Positions 1 to 9,993 of a stretch of 45,819 bases of DNA are shown here, piece by piece. The position numbers and the translations under genes are program-made. Each line of letters starts with the position of its first letter. Position 1 is the first letter of the stretch. This DNA is from Pseudovibrio exalbescens DSM 16456. Lineage in GTDB: Bacteria > Pseudomonadota > Alphaproteobacteria > Rhizobiales > Stappiaceae. Under the pieces are notes generated by a model. It saw only the letters and a program-made list of their open reading frames with translations. It had not been told where the DNA came from and did not search any database. Location of the stretch: positions 1 through 45,819 of the forward strand of contig NZ_AUGS01000021.1 of NCBI RefSeq assembly GCF_000422785.1. Direction: 5' to 3'.

Positions 1-81
1 CGCAGATCCGGCATCCAGAGCCACCAAGCCCGGGGAATGTTGCCGCCACCCGACTGGATCCCGCGTCAAGCGCGGGATGAC
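1..81 (+). repeat. Palindromic intergenic repeat, left-truncated
   Basis: This is the right part of the same repeat family that recurs at 43958-45153. It starts inside a CCGGCATCCAG-type arm and ends with a GGATCCCGCG ... CGCGGGATGAC hairpin (about 54-81). The left end is cut off by the window edge. From 82 to 187 I see nothing but spacer before the end of the aldo/keto reductase gene. Confidence 0.7.
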
Positions 82-187
82 AAATGAGGCAACGAGAGGG
101 GGGTGAGGCAAGAGGCCAAAGCCGCGGCAAGGGCGTTCAATGCGCAGCTCCGGCCATGGGCTGATTGTGGTGGAACGCAACGAACTG

Positions 188-1171
<984 letters not shown>

Positions 1172-1211
1172 GACAGTGCCTCTTCTGTTTGATGGGAAGT
1201 TGCCATAAGAA

Positions 1212-1255
1212 CTATTTGGAAAATAGACATTCATATGGAAAGCTATTTTTCATAT
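1212..1255. promoter_or_regulatory. Candidate LysR operators in the divergent promoter
   Basis: Two inverted repeats lie side by side. CTATTT-GGA-AAATAG at 1212-1226 is perfect and contains a T-N11-A core (1213-1225), the LysR-family box. ATATGGAAA-N5-TTTTCATAT at 1233-1255 matches at 8 of 9 positions. They sit between the aldo/keto reductase start (1171) and the LysR start (1268), as expected for a regulator that controls itself and its neighbour. Binding is inferred. Confidence 0.55.
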
Positions 1256-1267
1256 TCGGAGAATGAG

Positions 1268-2188
1268 ATGCTGATTTGGGATGACGCGAAAGCCTTTCTT
1301 GAAGTTGCAAGGCGAGGGCAATTGAGCGCAGCAGCCCATCATATGGGATGTGGCATTGCTACCTTGTCGCGTCGGTTGGATCGCCTTGAGGGCGCTTTGG
1401 CGGTGAAGCTGTTTCAGCGGCATCAGACAGGTTATACTTTGACCGCAGACGGTGAGGAGCTGTTTGACAAGGCGGAGGCTATGGAAGCTGCGGCCTTAGC
1501 TTTCCAGGAAGGCGCCGAGCAACAAGCGCGTGTGCAGGGGCGCGTTCGCCTTGCCACAGCCGAGAACTTTGCAAGCCATCTCATTCTGCCGCGCCTTGCA
1601 GACTTCGCGAGGCGCTACCCTCATGTCACGCTTGATATCGTAACCGACATTCGGACGGCAAATCTACATCGCAGAGACGCAGATCTGGCTCTTCGCATGG
1701 TAAAGCCTACTCGTGGCAATGTTATTTTGCGCAGGCTCGGAACCTTGGGATATGGGTTGTATGCTGGTGGCGGCTTGGTCCAGAAGTTGACAGACCCTGA
1801 TTGTTCGACTTCATGTGCAGAGATGGCCTGGGTTGCATGGGGCGATTCATACTCTGATCTGCCTATGGCGGGCTGGTGCGAGAAATTCTTTTCGCGTGAG
1901 CCTGCGCTCATGGCCTCGTCCGTAGCATCTCACATTGCTGCGGCCAAAGCTGGGCTGGGTCTGGCGGTTCTACCGCATTTTTTGGCAAGCGGCGCGGGCC
2001 TGCACTGCGTCAATTCCAATATCGAACTGTCACAGCCTATATATCTTGTTCTTCATGCCGATCTTGCGCAGACACCTCGTGTACGGGCCACTGCAGATTT
2101 TCTGGCGTTTCTGATTGAAGAACAGCGTGATCGCTTGGCCAAGCCAGCCCCACAAGAGACGATTTGTCCTTCCCAACCTTTTGATTAG
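1268..2188 (+). CDS. LysR-family transcriptional regulator
   Basis: DNA-binding regulator of 306 residues. An N-terminal winged helix-turn-helix (AFLEVARRGQLSAAAHHMG, then ATLSRRLDRLEGALAVKLF) is followed by a LysR substrate-binding domain from about residue 85 onward (RVRLATAENFASHLILPRL, later AAAKAGLGLAVLPHFLASG). An in-frame ATG exists at 1235, but it would place the second inverted repeat inside the coding region and has no ribosome site. The ATG at 1268 follows GGAGAA and begins with the usual short N-terminus MLIWDDAKAFLEV. It is divergent from the aldo/keto reductase, the probable target. The effector is unknown. Confidence 0.9.
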   Translation: MLIWDDAKAFLEVARRGQLSAAAHHMGCGIATLSRRLDRLEGALAVKLFQRHQTGYTLTADGEELFDKAEAMEAAALAFQEGAEQQARVQGRVRLATAENFASHLILPRLADFARRYPHVTLDIVTDIRTANLHRRDADLALRMVKPTRGNVILRRLGTLGYGLYAGGGLVQKLTDPDCSTSCAEMAWVAWGDSYSDLPMAGWCEKFFSREPALMASSVASHIAAAKAGLGLAVLPHFLASGAGLHCVNSNIELSQPIYLVLHADLAQTPRVRATADFLAFLIEEQRDRLAKPAPQETICPSQPFD

Positions 2189-2305
2189 AGACTGCCTGAT
2201 GGGTGTCCGTGTTTGTCCTGATATTAGACGGCGTAGCACGAGCGTAAGCTGAAGATATACCAGCTTTCAAGGCGCTTGGGGCACCTGTTGGATTGGGAGG
2301 TGGCT

Positions 2306-2458
2306 ATGCACGGGAACCTATTCATCTGGCTCGCTTTAGCAGTTGGGCTTGCTCTTGTAACCGTTAACCCGTTGGATTTTGGAGCCGTTGGACGTGTCGG
2401 CTGCGTATTGTTGCTCGGTCTTTTGGCTATCAAAAACTATGAGGGCAAGTGGGACTGA
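2306..2458 (+). CDS. Small membrane protein, 50 residues
   Basis: A short frame starting at an ATG that follows GGGAGG by five bases. The product is hydrophobic, with two likely membrane helices (about residues 3-19 and 27-43) separated by a PLDFGAVGR turn, and it ends with the charged tail KNYEGKWD. I do not recognise the family. The frame is open 10 codons further upstream, without a better ribosome site. It converges on a chemoreceptor gene and shares the hairpin at 2463-2484 with it. Confidence 0.5.
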   Translation: MHGNLFIWLALAVGLALVTVNPLDFGAVGRVGCVLLLGLLAIKNYEGKWD

Positions 2459-2462
2459 AACA

Positions 2463-2484
2463 GGGCGGCGATCAAACGCCGCCC
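2463..2484. terminator. Hairpin between convergent genes
   Basis: GGGCGGCG-N6-CGCCGCCC is a perfect 8-bp GC-rich stem between the small membrane protein and the end of the first chemoreceptor gene. There is no strong T-run on either side, so termination efficiency is uncertain. Confidence 0.55.
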
Positions 2485-2493
2485 CGGTTTGAT

Positions 2494-3624
2494 GTCAAGC
2501 GCTGCGGACTTCGCGCAGGAAGGTCGCAATGTTTGCCTGCAGGCTGTCCGCCTGACTTTTCAGCGTTTCCGAGGCAGACAAGACTTGTGAAGCGGTGGCG
2601 CTGGTTTCACTGGCCGAGGCCGTAACACCGGACATGTTTTCCGCCACATTTCGTGTGCCTTGCGCAGCTTGCTGTACGTTATCACTGATCTCGGTGGTGG
2701 CAGCACCTTGCTGCTCTACGGCTGCCGCGATGCTTTGGGTAATGTCGTTGACGTCGCCCATTGTCTTGGCGATCTCTCCGATTGCTTCAACTGCTTCCTT
2801 GGAAGATCCCTGAATGCCGACGATCTGACTGGAGATTTCTTCCGTTGCCTTGGATGTCTGGTTCGCCAGTTCCTTGACCTCAGCCGCAACCACGGCAAAT
2901 CCCTTGCCCGCTTCGCCAGCGCGTGCGGCCTCAATGGTGGCATTCAGTGCCAGCAGGTTGGTCTGCTCGGCAATGGCCTGAATAAGGGTTACCACCTCGC
3001 CAATGCGCTGAGCGGCCTGATCCAAGCTCGCAACCTTATCATTTGTAACACGTGTTGTTTCGGTTGCGTTACCCACAACGCCTTGGGTGTGACCGACCTG
3101 CCGGCTGATTTCATCGATGGATGCAGCCAGTTCCTCTGCCGCTGATGCGACGGTCTGGACATTGGTTGAAGCTTCCTCGGAAGAGGCGGCGGCCGTCGTC
3201 GTGCGTTCGCTGGTGCTTTCAGCAATGCCGGTCAGAACCTTGGCGGTTTCTTCCAGCTCAAGAGAGTTCTGCGAGACGGTAGTCAAGCTTTCCTGGATCG
3301 AAGCGTCAAAGTCGGCAATCAATTGGTCGATGCGTTTCTCGCGCTCTCGGCGGGCCAATTGGTCTTGTTCGGATTCCCCTTGCAGTCGCTCGCGTTCAAC
3401 AGCGTTTTCCACGAAGACCTCAAGGGCTTTGGCCATCTGGCCGATTTCATCCTTGCGCTCGCTGTAGTCGACGGGACTGGTTGTGTCGCCCTCGGTCAGC
3501 GCGTTCATGCGTTCGGTGGTACGTACGATCGGCTTGGCGATGGACGAGCCCACCAGCCACATGACCACGGTGCCAACGACCAGACACAGCACGGCGGTTA
3601 AAATGGCCATGTTGCGGGTGCTGT
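2494..3624. repeat. Long direct repeat, copy 1 (MCP signalling half)
   Basis: 1131 bp that is almost identical to 4952-6082 (constant offset 2458). It begins at the stop codon of the first chemoreceptor and ends abruptly at the codons just before its second membrane helix, beyond which the two genes no longer match. Confidence 0.9.
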
Positions 3625-4525
3625 AAGCTGTTGCGAGCAATTCGGCGTCATCAACGGAAACAACGGCGTGCCAGATCTGATCAGTGCCTGGCAGAGTGAA
3701 TGGGCTGACCGCGAGACGTTGTTCACCTACCTGGAATGTTTCGGTGCTGGTGCCAACTGCGCTCATCAGGTTTTTCAGTTGTCCTTCGACAGGTGTGCCA
3801 ATTGTGCTTGGTTCGCTGTTTGCTACCCAGACGCCATTGTCGGCAACCACACCCACATAACCCGTTTCGAACTTGCGCATGGCTGAGATTTCTTCGGAAA
3901 TCGCCGCGAGGGATACATCGACAATAACAGCGCCGATCACTGTATTGGCGTTTGAGAACATAGGATTGGAGGCAGATACCATCAGGACGGTTTCGCCGCC
4001 AATTTCATACTCATATGGCGCGGTGATCACAGTTTTCTTGCTGTTGACGGCCGGATAGTACCAAGTCTCTGGCGAATCCGTCAGCATGCCGACGAGGCTC
4101 TGATCAACTGCGCTACCATCTCTGTAGGTGTACGCTTCGAATTGTCCGTTCGCGTTGTTTGTACCTGTGTTGCGGTAATCACTATCTTTGCCGATGACAT
4201 CAGGTTCGAGAATCGTTGAAAACCCCAGAAGCTGCGGATTGCGCTCGAGGAACTGTGCCGCCATGGTTGCCAGCTCCGAGCGACTAAGGTCGGTGTTCGT
4301 GATTGCTCCTTCAAACGCATCAGCCAAGCTGGCTGCGGCATATTGGTTCAAGCCGATTTGCTGTTCGGCGTTGTTTGCCTGAACAATTGCATTCTCGAGC
4401 AGCAGTTCCTCGCCCTTTTGCTGAGCCATATTTGACATAAGCACAGTGACAACAGTGATCAACACCACCAAGCCGATGACGAGAATGATGTTTGACGATG
4501 AGAAAATTTTAACGCGCAGAGACAT
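2495..4525 (-). CDS. Methyl-accepting chemotaxis protein (copy 1)
   Basis: Inner-membrane chemoreceptor of 676 residues. Order of parts: membrane helix 1 (about 10-33), a periplasmic sensor resembling a double-Cache fold (about 35-295), membrane helix 2 (about 304-325, [19 protein letters not shown]), HAMP domain (about 326-380), then a long cytoplasmic coiled coil. The coil carries the highly conserved hairpin tip around [18 protein letters not shown], which contacts CheA and CheW. There is no C-terminal CheR-tethering pentapeptide; the protein ends [12 protein letters not shown] start four codons upstream is possible, but the ATG at 4525 gives the same MSLR start and the same length as its neighbour. 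No other chemotaxis genes are in the window, so this is an orphan receptor. A CtrA-type box lies 56 bases upstream. Confidence 0.93.
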   Translation of the reverse strand: MSLRVKIFSSSNIILVIGLVVLITVVTVLMSNMAQQKGEELLLENAIVQANNAEQQIGLNQYAAASLADAFEGAITNTDLSRSELATMAAQFLERNPQLLGFSTILEPDVIGKDSDYRNTGTNNANGQFEAYTYRDGSAVDQSLVGMLTDSPETWYYPAVNSKKTVITAPYEYEIGGETVLMVSASNPMFSNANTVIGAVIVDVSLAAISEEISAMRKFETGYVGVVADNGVWVANSEPSTIGTPVEGQLKNLMSAVGTSTETFQVGEQRLAVSPFTLPGTDQIWHAVVSVDDAELLATAYSTRNMAILTAVLCLVVGTVVMWLVGSSIAKPIVRTTERMNALTEGDTTSPVDYSERKDEIGQMAKALEVFVENAVERERLQGESEQDQLARREREKRIDQLIADFDASIQESLTTVSQNSLELEETAKVLTGIAESTSERTTTAAASSEEASTNVQTVASAAEELAASIDEISRQVGHTQGVVGNATETTRVTNDKVASLDQAAQRIGEVVTLIQAIAEQTNLLALNATIEAARAGEAGKGFAVVAAEVKELANQTSKATEEISSQIVGIQGSSKEAVEAIGEIAKTMGDVNDITQSIAAAVEQQGAATTEISDNVQQAAQGTRNVAENMSGVTASASETSATASQVLSASETLKSQADSLQANIATFLREVRSA

Positions 4526-4577
4526 AGCCAGTACCAAGTTGTTGTTGCTGGTCGATATCTTAAGCGGTAGGTCACAG

Positions 4578-4599
4578 GCCTTAATTGAGCCTTAATTGG
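4578..4599 (-). promoter_or_regulatory. CtrA-type box upstream of chemoreceptor 1
   Basis: Two tandem 11-bp near-repeats (GCCTTAATTGA, GCCTTAATTGG) create an exact TTAA-N7-TTAA at 4581-4595. This is the full-length recognition motif of CtrA, the alphaproteobacterial cell-cycle and motility regulator. It ends 56 bases before the ATG at 4525. Binding is inferred from the motif and its position. Confidence 0.6.
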
Positions 4600-4628
4600 A
4601 AGACCTTGCACCCCGAAACATTAGTCGT

Positions 4629-4775
4629 ATGACGCAATGGGAAGTCAGATTAGCGCGTTTTCGTCATGCCAATATTTACGATCATAGAATTCGCAGAGGT
4701 TCACTTGGTGATTTCTACTGGGATGAAAAATGGTTGGAAATTAAGGTCTTACGGGGAAAGACATATAAATTTTGA
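4629..4775 (+). CDS. Possible micro-ORF, 48 residues
   Basis: The only sizeable open frame in the 427-bp gap between the two chemoreceptors. It would encode a basic, aromatic-rich peptide (MTQWEVRLARF at the start, RGKTYKF at the end). There is no clear ribosome site, and a frame of this length is expected by chance fairly often. Nothing was recognised in it. Apart from this frame, the CtrA-type box and the hairpin, the gap from 4526 to 4952 shows nothing more. Confidence 0.2.
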   Translation: MTQWEVRLARFRHANIYDHRIRRGSLGDFYWDEKWLEIKVLRGKTYKF

Positions 4776-4900
4776 CAGATGCCCAGGGAAGGAGATTTGG
4801 TGTCACGTTTAACCTTTGGAGGCCGCGTGGCAAATATGCAAAAATCAGAAATAAATTTTCATTAGTTTTCCCGGGTTGCAATCATTGGCTGCAGTCTGAT

Positions 4901-4938
4901 TTTGAACACCGACCTCAGCGGGTGGGCCGGTGTTCAAA
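4901..4938 (-). terminator. Hairpin after chemoreceptor 2
   Basis: TTTGAACACCG at 4901-4911 pairs perfectly with CGGTGTTCAAA at 4928-4938. It lies just past the stop codon of the second chemoreceptor (4953) on the minus strand and separates its transcript from the first chemoreceptor gene. Confidence 0.6.
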
Positions 4939-4951
4939 TTGAATCGGCCAA

Positions 4952-6082
4952 GTCACGCGCTGCGGACTTCGCGCAGGAAGGTCGCGATGGTTGCCTGCAG
5001 GCTGTCCGCCTGACTTTTCAGCGTTTCCGAGGCAGACAAGACTTGTGAAGCGGTGGCGCTGGTTTCACTGGCCGAGGCCGTGACACCGGACATGTTTTCC
5101 GCCACATTTCGTGTGCCTTCAGCAGCTTGCTGGACGTTATCGCTGATCTCGGTGGTGGCAGCACCTTGCTGCTCTACGGCTGCCGCGATGCTTTGGGTAA
5201 TGTCGTTCACATTGCCCATTGTCTTGGCGATCTCGCCGATTGCTTCAACTGCTTCCTTGGAGGATCCCTGAATGCCGACGATCTGACTGGAGATTTCTTC
5301 CGTTGCCTTGGATGTCTGGTTCGCCAGTTCCTTGACCTCAGCCGCAACCACGGCAAATCCCTTGCCCGCTTCGCCAGCGCGTGCGGCCTCAATGGTGGCA
5401 TTCAGTGCCAGCAGGTTGGTCTGCTCGGCAATGGCTTGAATAAGAGTTACCACCTCGCCAATGCGCTGAGCGGCCTGATCCAGACTTGCAACCTTGTCAT
5501 TGGTCGTTTGGGTTGTTTCGGTTGCGTTGCCCACAACGCCTTGCGTGTGACCGACTTGCCGGCTGATTTCATCGATGGATGCAGCCAGTTCCTCTGCCGC
5601 TGATGCGACGGTCTGGACATTGGTTGAAGCTTCCTCGGAGGAGGCGGCAGCCATTGTTGTGCGTTCACTGGTGCTTTCAGCAATGCCGGTCAGAACCTTG
5701 GCGGTTTCTTCCAGTTCAAGAGAGTTCTGCGAGACGGTAGTCAAGCTTTCCTGGATCGAAGCGTCAAACTCGGCAATCAACTGGTCGATGCGTTTTTGAC
5801 GTTGCAGACGGGCCAGCTGTTCCTGTTCGGATTCCCCTTGCAGTCGCTCGCGCTCAACAGCATTTTCCACGAAGACCTCAAGCGCTTTGGCCATCTGACC
5901 GATTTCATCCTTGCGCTCAATGTAGTCGACGGGGGTGGCTGTGTCGCCCTCGGTCAGTGCGTTCATGCGTTCGGTGGTGCGCATGATGGGTTTGGCGATG
6001 GACGAGCCCACCAGCCACATGACACCTGTGCCGACGATCAGACACAGCACGGCCGTTAAAATGGCCATGTTGCGGGTGCTGT
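4952..6082. repeat. Long direct repeat, copy 2 (MCP signalling half)
   Basis: Partner of 2494-3624. Identity is high across HAMP and signalling domains, with scattered single-base changes and a small cluster of differences in the HAMP-to-coil linker (about 5780-5815). Similarity stops at 6082. Confidence 0.9.
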
Positions 6083-6983
6083 TGGCTTCCGCAAGAAGTT
6101 CAGCTTCGTCGACTGCAATAACGGAATACCACTGCGTCAGTGTACCAGCTACCTTGAACGGCTGGACCGCGATGCGTCGTCCTTCGGTCTTGAAGACTTG
6201 AACACCGTTCTGAGCGCGAGAGACAAGCTGTGAGATTTCGCTACGGACCTGTTTCCCCAACAACTCAGGGTCACTGTGTGAAACCCATGTGCCGTTCTGG
6301 CTGACAATGCCTACGCCACCAGTTTCAAAACGCCGAGAACCTTCGTAGGTCTTTGCGAGCTCGCCGAGATAAATATCCGTGGCAGCTACACCAATTGGCG
6401 ATCCATTCTGGGAAAAGATCGGTGTTGATGCTGTTACTGCGCGTGTCGTTTTGCCGTCGGTTTCAAAGCTGTAAGGAGCCGTGATCACCGGCGCTCGCTG
6501 CTGCAACGCGGCATCATACCAGCCCTTTGCGCTGGCGTCGGTGGTGGAAACATCACGCCAATCAATACCGCTGGATTTGCGAGTCAGGGCAAGGTTCAAT
6601 CTGCCGTCGGTTCCGGAATACTTTTCGCCGGCATGGGATGCATCTGTGCCAAGTTGGTCAGGTTGAAGAACCAACAAGAAACCGTTCAGAGTCTTGTGTT
6701 GGTCAAAGTAAGCCATGGCCGATTCAACGAGCTGAGCACGTGAGACATTCCCTGACTGGATGAAAGCAGAGGCTGTGTCTGCAAAACTTGCGGCCATCAA
6801 TTGAGGGGCACGAATGATCTGCTGGGCTTGGTAGGTCTGAGCCGCCGCGTTCTCAAGGATGAGTTCTTCGCCGGCGTGATCGGCATTGCGGGCCATCAGC
6901 ATGGTAATCACAGTGATGAGTGCAACAAATCCGACTATGAAGACGGCACTTGCTGATGCGAATAGTCTTAGACGCAGTGACAT
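4953..6983 (-). CDS. Methyl-accepting chemotaxis protein (copy 2)
   Basis: Second chemoreceptor, also 676 residues: membrane helix 1 (about 12-35), a periplasmic Cache-like sensor, membrane helix 2, HAMP and the conserved signalling hairpin with [18 protein letters not shown]. The signalling half is nearly identical to copy 1. The sensor half shares only scattered family residues (for example VITAPY, FETGGVG), so the two probably detect different ligands. The frame is open 37 codons further upstream, but the ATG at 6983 has GGGGA six bases before it and reproduces the MSLR start of copy 1. There is no C-terminal CheR pentapeptide. It is transcribed before copy 1 on the same strand, but the hairpin at 4901-4938 and a separate CtrA-type box before each gene argue for two transcripts. 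Confidence 0.93.
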   Translation of the reverse strand: MSLRLRLFASASAVFIVGFVALITVITMLMARNADHAGEELILENAAAQTYQAQQIIRAPQLMAASFADTASAFIQSGNVSRAQLVESAMAYFDQHKTLNGFLLVLQPDQLGTDASHAGEKYSGTDGRLNLALTRKSSGIDWRDVSTTDASAKGWYDAALQQRAPVITAPYSFETDGKTTRAVTASTPIFSQNGSPIGVAATDIYLGELAKTYEGSRRFETGGVGIVSQNGTWVSHSDPELLGKQVRSEISQLVSRAQNGVQVFKTEGRRIAVQPFKVAGTLTQWYSVIAVDEAELLAEANSTRNMAILTAVLCLIVGTGVMWLVGSSIAKPIMRTTERMNALTEGDTATPVDYIERKDEIGQMAKALEVFVENAVERERLQGESEQEQLARLQRQKRIDQLIAEFDASIQESLTTVSQNSLELEETAKVLTGIAESTSERTTMAAASSEEASTNVQTVASAAEELAASIDEISRQVGHTQGVVGNATETTQTTNDKVASLDQAAQRIGEVVTLIQAIAEQTNLLALNATIEAARAGEAGKGFAVVAAEVKELANQTSKATEEISSQIVGIQGSSKEAVEAIGEIAKTMGNVNDITQSIAAAVEQQGAATTEISDNVQQAAEGTRNVAENMSGVTASASETSATASQVLSASETLKSQADSLQATIATFLREVRSA

Positions 6984-7045
6984 TTTATTCCCCGAATGTG
7001 CAGAGAGGGCTTTTATGAGGTTGGATGTTTGTAGAGCGGTTAAGA

Positions 7046-7060
7046 TTAATCCTCTCTTAA
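7046..7060 (-). promoter_or_regulatory. CtrA-type box upstream of chemoreceptor 2
   Basis: An exact TTAA-N7-TTAA (spacer TCCTCTC) lies 63 bases before the ATG at 6983, almost the same distance as the box before chemoreceptor 1. The surrounding sequences are unrelated, so the motif is not simply part of the duplicated segment. The rest of the 6984-7251 gap shows no gene. Confidence 0.6.
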
Positions 7061-7251
7061 GAAAGAGGTTCTGATTGCAGTAAAATGAAAGCAAATACCC
7101 GAGGTTACTTTAAGGTCAGCTTTCTCTGGAAAGGTATTTTTACACTCATAGATTGCCCCAAGCTTATCCGAGCTTACCCTTTGCAAGTGCTGGGTGGGTT
7201 TGACTGACATATATCATGCTGCGGCCGATTGGTTTGCTGTTGCGTTCACCA

Positions 7252-7285
7252 AAAAGCCCGACCACTTTTCAGTGGCCGGGCTTTT
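7252..7285 (-). terminator. Intrinsic terminator after the phytase-like gene
   Basis: AAAAGCCCG-A-CCACT, a short loop, then AGTGG-C-CGGGCTTTT forms a long stem. Read on the minus strand it follows the stop at 7307 and ends in a run of T. Confidence 0.85.
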
Positions 7286-7306
7286 CATGGCAGTATTGGG
7301 TGACGA

Positions 7307-9529
7307 TCAGTTCAGAATGGACACATTACCCATATCGAAGAACAAGCTTTCACCTGTTGCATCATCGACACCATCATTGTCGGTGGAGATGAGGACGCGG
7401 CCATCCGCGGTGATCGCCAGACCTTCGACCTTGTCTGGGGTCCAGCCGTTGGTGGCTGACATCTGTGGCAGGAGGTCCAGAACGACCTTCTTTTCCAGAA
7501 CCGGAAGCTCTTCGCCGTGGGCCGCAGGGGTCACGCCATCCAGAGACACAACGGTTACCTGCTTGATCGCAGCGTCTGTGCCGCCCTTGTTGTCGCGCTC
7601 TACAACAGCCAGCTTGTTGTCGCCGAGGTAGGTGACTTCAGAAAGGCCAACCCAGCCGCCAGCAGGGCTCTTTGGTGCGTCCAGCGGGTAGTGAACGAAA
7701 CCCCAGCTCTTGTCGGCAGGATTGTAGATGCCGAGCTTGGTCATGCCCTTCGGGTCGTCGTTCCACTCACGCTGAACAGCAACGACAACAACTGGCGTGC
7801 CGTTGATTTCAGCTTCAGTCACGCCTTCGAGGGAGAAGCGCTTTGCCTGCTCGATGAGCGTTTCTGGCAGAGTGATTTCTTGCTCGATTGTGCCGTCAGA
7901 AGACACCTGAAGCAGGTAGTGCTGCAGTTCTTTCTTCGGGTGACCTTCAGAAGCAAGCCAGAAGCCGCCATCCTTGCGGATTGCGATGCCTTCCAGGTCG
8001 TACTTGTCAGCGGAGCCGCCGGCCAGGTCGACGTAAGAAACGATCTTTGCAGGCATTTCGGAAACGTCGAGGGTGAAGATGCGTGCTGCGTCGTAGAAGC
8101 TGTCGCTTACGGCGTAGATCTTGGAGGCGTCAGTTGGGTCGCCAGCCATCCCGGAGATGGCACCCCAGCCGATTGGTGCGCCGGTCTTTGGATCGGCTTC
8201 GGAGATCAGCTGCGGGTACTCAGCAGCGTCTGCGCCGAACTTGTAGATGCCAACGTGAGCGCGAACGCCTTCCTCAGCTTCGTCCTTTTCGTTTGCAACA
8301 ACGAAAAGACCGTTTTTTGCAAGAGCCAGCAGGCCTTCCGGCGCGATGTGTGTCGGCAGGAACTGAACGAACTCAGGCTCGCCGCCTGTGTCCTTGTAGA
8401 CAGCCACGAAGTTGCCGCGCTCTGAATTTACAAAAATGAGGGTGTCGTCACCGAACGTGCCAACTGCAACACCTTCAGGCTCGGTGCCCTTCTTGTGGGC
8501 GCGCTTGGCCGGGTAGTGGCCGTGGGACATGCCCAGGTGTTCCATCTGCGCGTCGCTGTCGAACAAGACTTCGCCGTCCTTGTTCCAGATTGTGAAGCCG
8601 CGAGAGCCGCCTTCGTAGTCACCTTCGTTTGCGGTTACGAAACGGTCGGCATCGATCCATGCAACAGCGTCTGGCTCGCGCGGTACATCGGTGATGGAGC
8701 CTGTCCCATCGACCAATCTTGCCTTTTGGGTCGGGATAGCATCAGCAGAAGAGGTGCCTGCAGAGAAGTGTGTGACGATTTCACCGGATGCCAGATCAAC
8801 GATAGCAAGGTGGTTGTTTTCCTGCAGCGTGACAACAGCGAGATTGTCATTGTTGATGGAAACGAACTCAGGCTCTGGATCGGTTGGGGCAACGTCGGCG
8901 AGGCCGGTCATTTCAACAGTGCGAGCTGCCTCACAGTTGGTTGGCATGCCGTCGGCGTCCAGATCGAAGATGGTGAGGTGGCCAGCTGGAAGCTGTGGGA
9001 TCACACCGTCGTTCAGGTCTTCGTCACGCTCGTTCTCAATGGCGATGGCAACGAACTTGCCGTCCTGGGACAGAGCGATGGAGTCGGGTTGCCCGCTGGC
9101 GTCACACTGGGCGACGATTTCCTTGGTGTTCAGGTCGACGAAAGCAAGGTGGCCTGACGGTTGGGTGAAGCTTTCCGAGGTGTTCACACCGGCGAAAGCA
9201 TAGTTGGCGCCAACGGTCACAGAGGTCGGCTCGCCACCCAACTCTGTACGACCTGCCGGCGCGGGATTGGATGGGTCTTCAATGTTCAGGAACACAAGCG
9301 CTTCAGCCGGACTGTCGGTGAAAACCAGAGTCTTGCCGTCTTTGGTCGCGCTGATGATTTCGGCGACGGTTTCCGTGGCTGGATCAGCACCATCTGGCAG
9401 TGTCTTGAAAACTGGATAGGTGGAAATTCGTTCGAAGAATTTTCCGTCAGCTGCATTGGCGCCGGTGGCTGTACCGGCAAGAATTGCCAGACTGATGCCG
9501 CCGATCAAACGGCGCTTGAAATCACGCAT
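7307..9529 (-). CDS. Secreted phytase-like esterase, beta-propeller protein
   Basis: Exported protein of 740 residues. It starts with a classical signal peptide (MRDFKRRLIGG, hydrophobic core, likely cut after GANA). The N-terminal half has repeated beta-propeller-like blades (VTVGANYAFAGV, IALSQDGKFVAIAIEN, VSINNDNLAVVTLQENN). From about residue 450 to the end it resembles the esterase-like activity of phytase family: ISGMAGDPTDASKIYAVSD, YDLEGIAIRKDGGFW, FSLEGVTEAEI, GLSEVTYLGDNKLAVVERD and KVEGLAITADGRVLIS. It probably acts in the periplasm on phosphoesters or other esters, but the substrate is not evident. The start is supported by GGGAG six bases upstream. It is a single-gene unit with its own terminator. 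I saw no clear Pho box. Confidence 0.8.
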   Translation of the reverse strand: MRDFKRRLIGGISLAILAGTATGANAADGKFFERISTYPVFKTLPDGADPATETVAEIISATKDGKTLVFTDSPAEALVFLNIEDPSNPAPAGRTELGGEPTSVTVGANYAFAGVNTSESFTQPSGHLAFVDLNTKEIVAQCDASGQPDSIALSQDGKFVAIAIENERDEDLNDGVIPQLPAGHLTIFDLDADGMPTNCEAARTVEMTGLADVAPTDPEPEFVSINNDNLAVVTLQENNHLAIVDLASGEIVTHFSAGTSSADAIPTQKARLVDGTGSITDVPREPDAVAWIDADRFVTANEGDYEGGSRGFTIWNKDGEVLFDSDAQMEHLGMSHGHYPAKRAHKKGTEPEGVAVGTFGDDTLIFVNSERGNFVAVYKDTGGEPEFVQFLPTHIAPEGLLALAKNGLFVVANEKDEAEEGVRAHVGIYKFGADAAEYPQLISEADPKTGAPIGWGAISGMAGDPTDASKIYAVSDSFYDAARIFTLDVSEMPAKIVSYVDLAGGSADKYDLEGIAIRKDGGFWLASEGHPKKELQHYLLQVSSDGTIEQEITLPETLIEQAKRFSLEGVTEAEINGTPVVVVAVQREWNDDPKGMTKLGIYNPADKSWGFVHYPLDAPKSPAGGWVGLSEVTYLGDNKLAVVERDNKGGTDAAIKQVTVVSLDGVTPAAHGEELPVLEKKVVLDLLPQMSATNGWTPDKVEGLAITADGRVLISTDNDGVDDATGESLFFDMGNVSILN

Positions 9530-9791
9530 GGTTGCTCCCTTTAAGTCAACAGAAGTTATTCCGTGGATTACCGCAACCTATGCGGGATAGTTGGAGGCTG
9601 GGTGACGTTTAGTTGAACTTTTCATGACGTGGTTATGTCTTGATACTTATGGGAAATTCGCGCTTCACCGTAATATTCTCAACGCATGTGTTAGTGATTA
9701 ACGGCTTTTTTCCGCTTTATGTCGCATGGGCATTTAGAGTGACTTTGATGTGCCGAGCAATGAAAATACTGATGCGATAATCTCTGTAAAA

Positions 9792-9849
9792 GAATAATGA
9801 GATAATACGCTGTAAGATTGATATTTTATGCCAATATTTATCATTATTC
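9792..9849. promoter_or_regulatory. Long inverted repeat in the TRAP promoter region
   Basis: GAATAATGA (9792-9800) and TCATTATTC (9841-9849) are perfect 9-base inverted arms 40 bases apart in an AT-rich stretch. They lie in the 464-bp gap between the divergent phytase-like and TAXI genes, which otherwise shows no gene. It may be an operator pair or chance in AT-rich DNA. Confidence 0.25.
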
Positions 9850-9993
9850 GGAATCAGACCGTGAATTATTGCTGAGAAATTCTCCATTCTTGCAAAGGAG
9901 TGCTCAGTGTCATCTGACGGAGAATGTGTATAGTGAGCCGTGTGCATCGCTAGAGCGGTGCGGGAGGAAACTGACAGTGCCCGAGGGGATAGG

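Noticed and set aside
7517-9157. Plus-strand frames of 302 and 220 residues
   Set aside because: They mirror the phytase-like gene on the opposite strand; they have no ribosome site or family motif.
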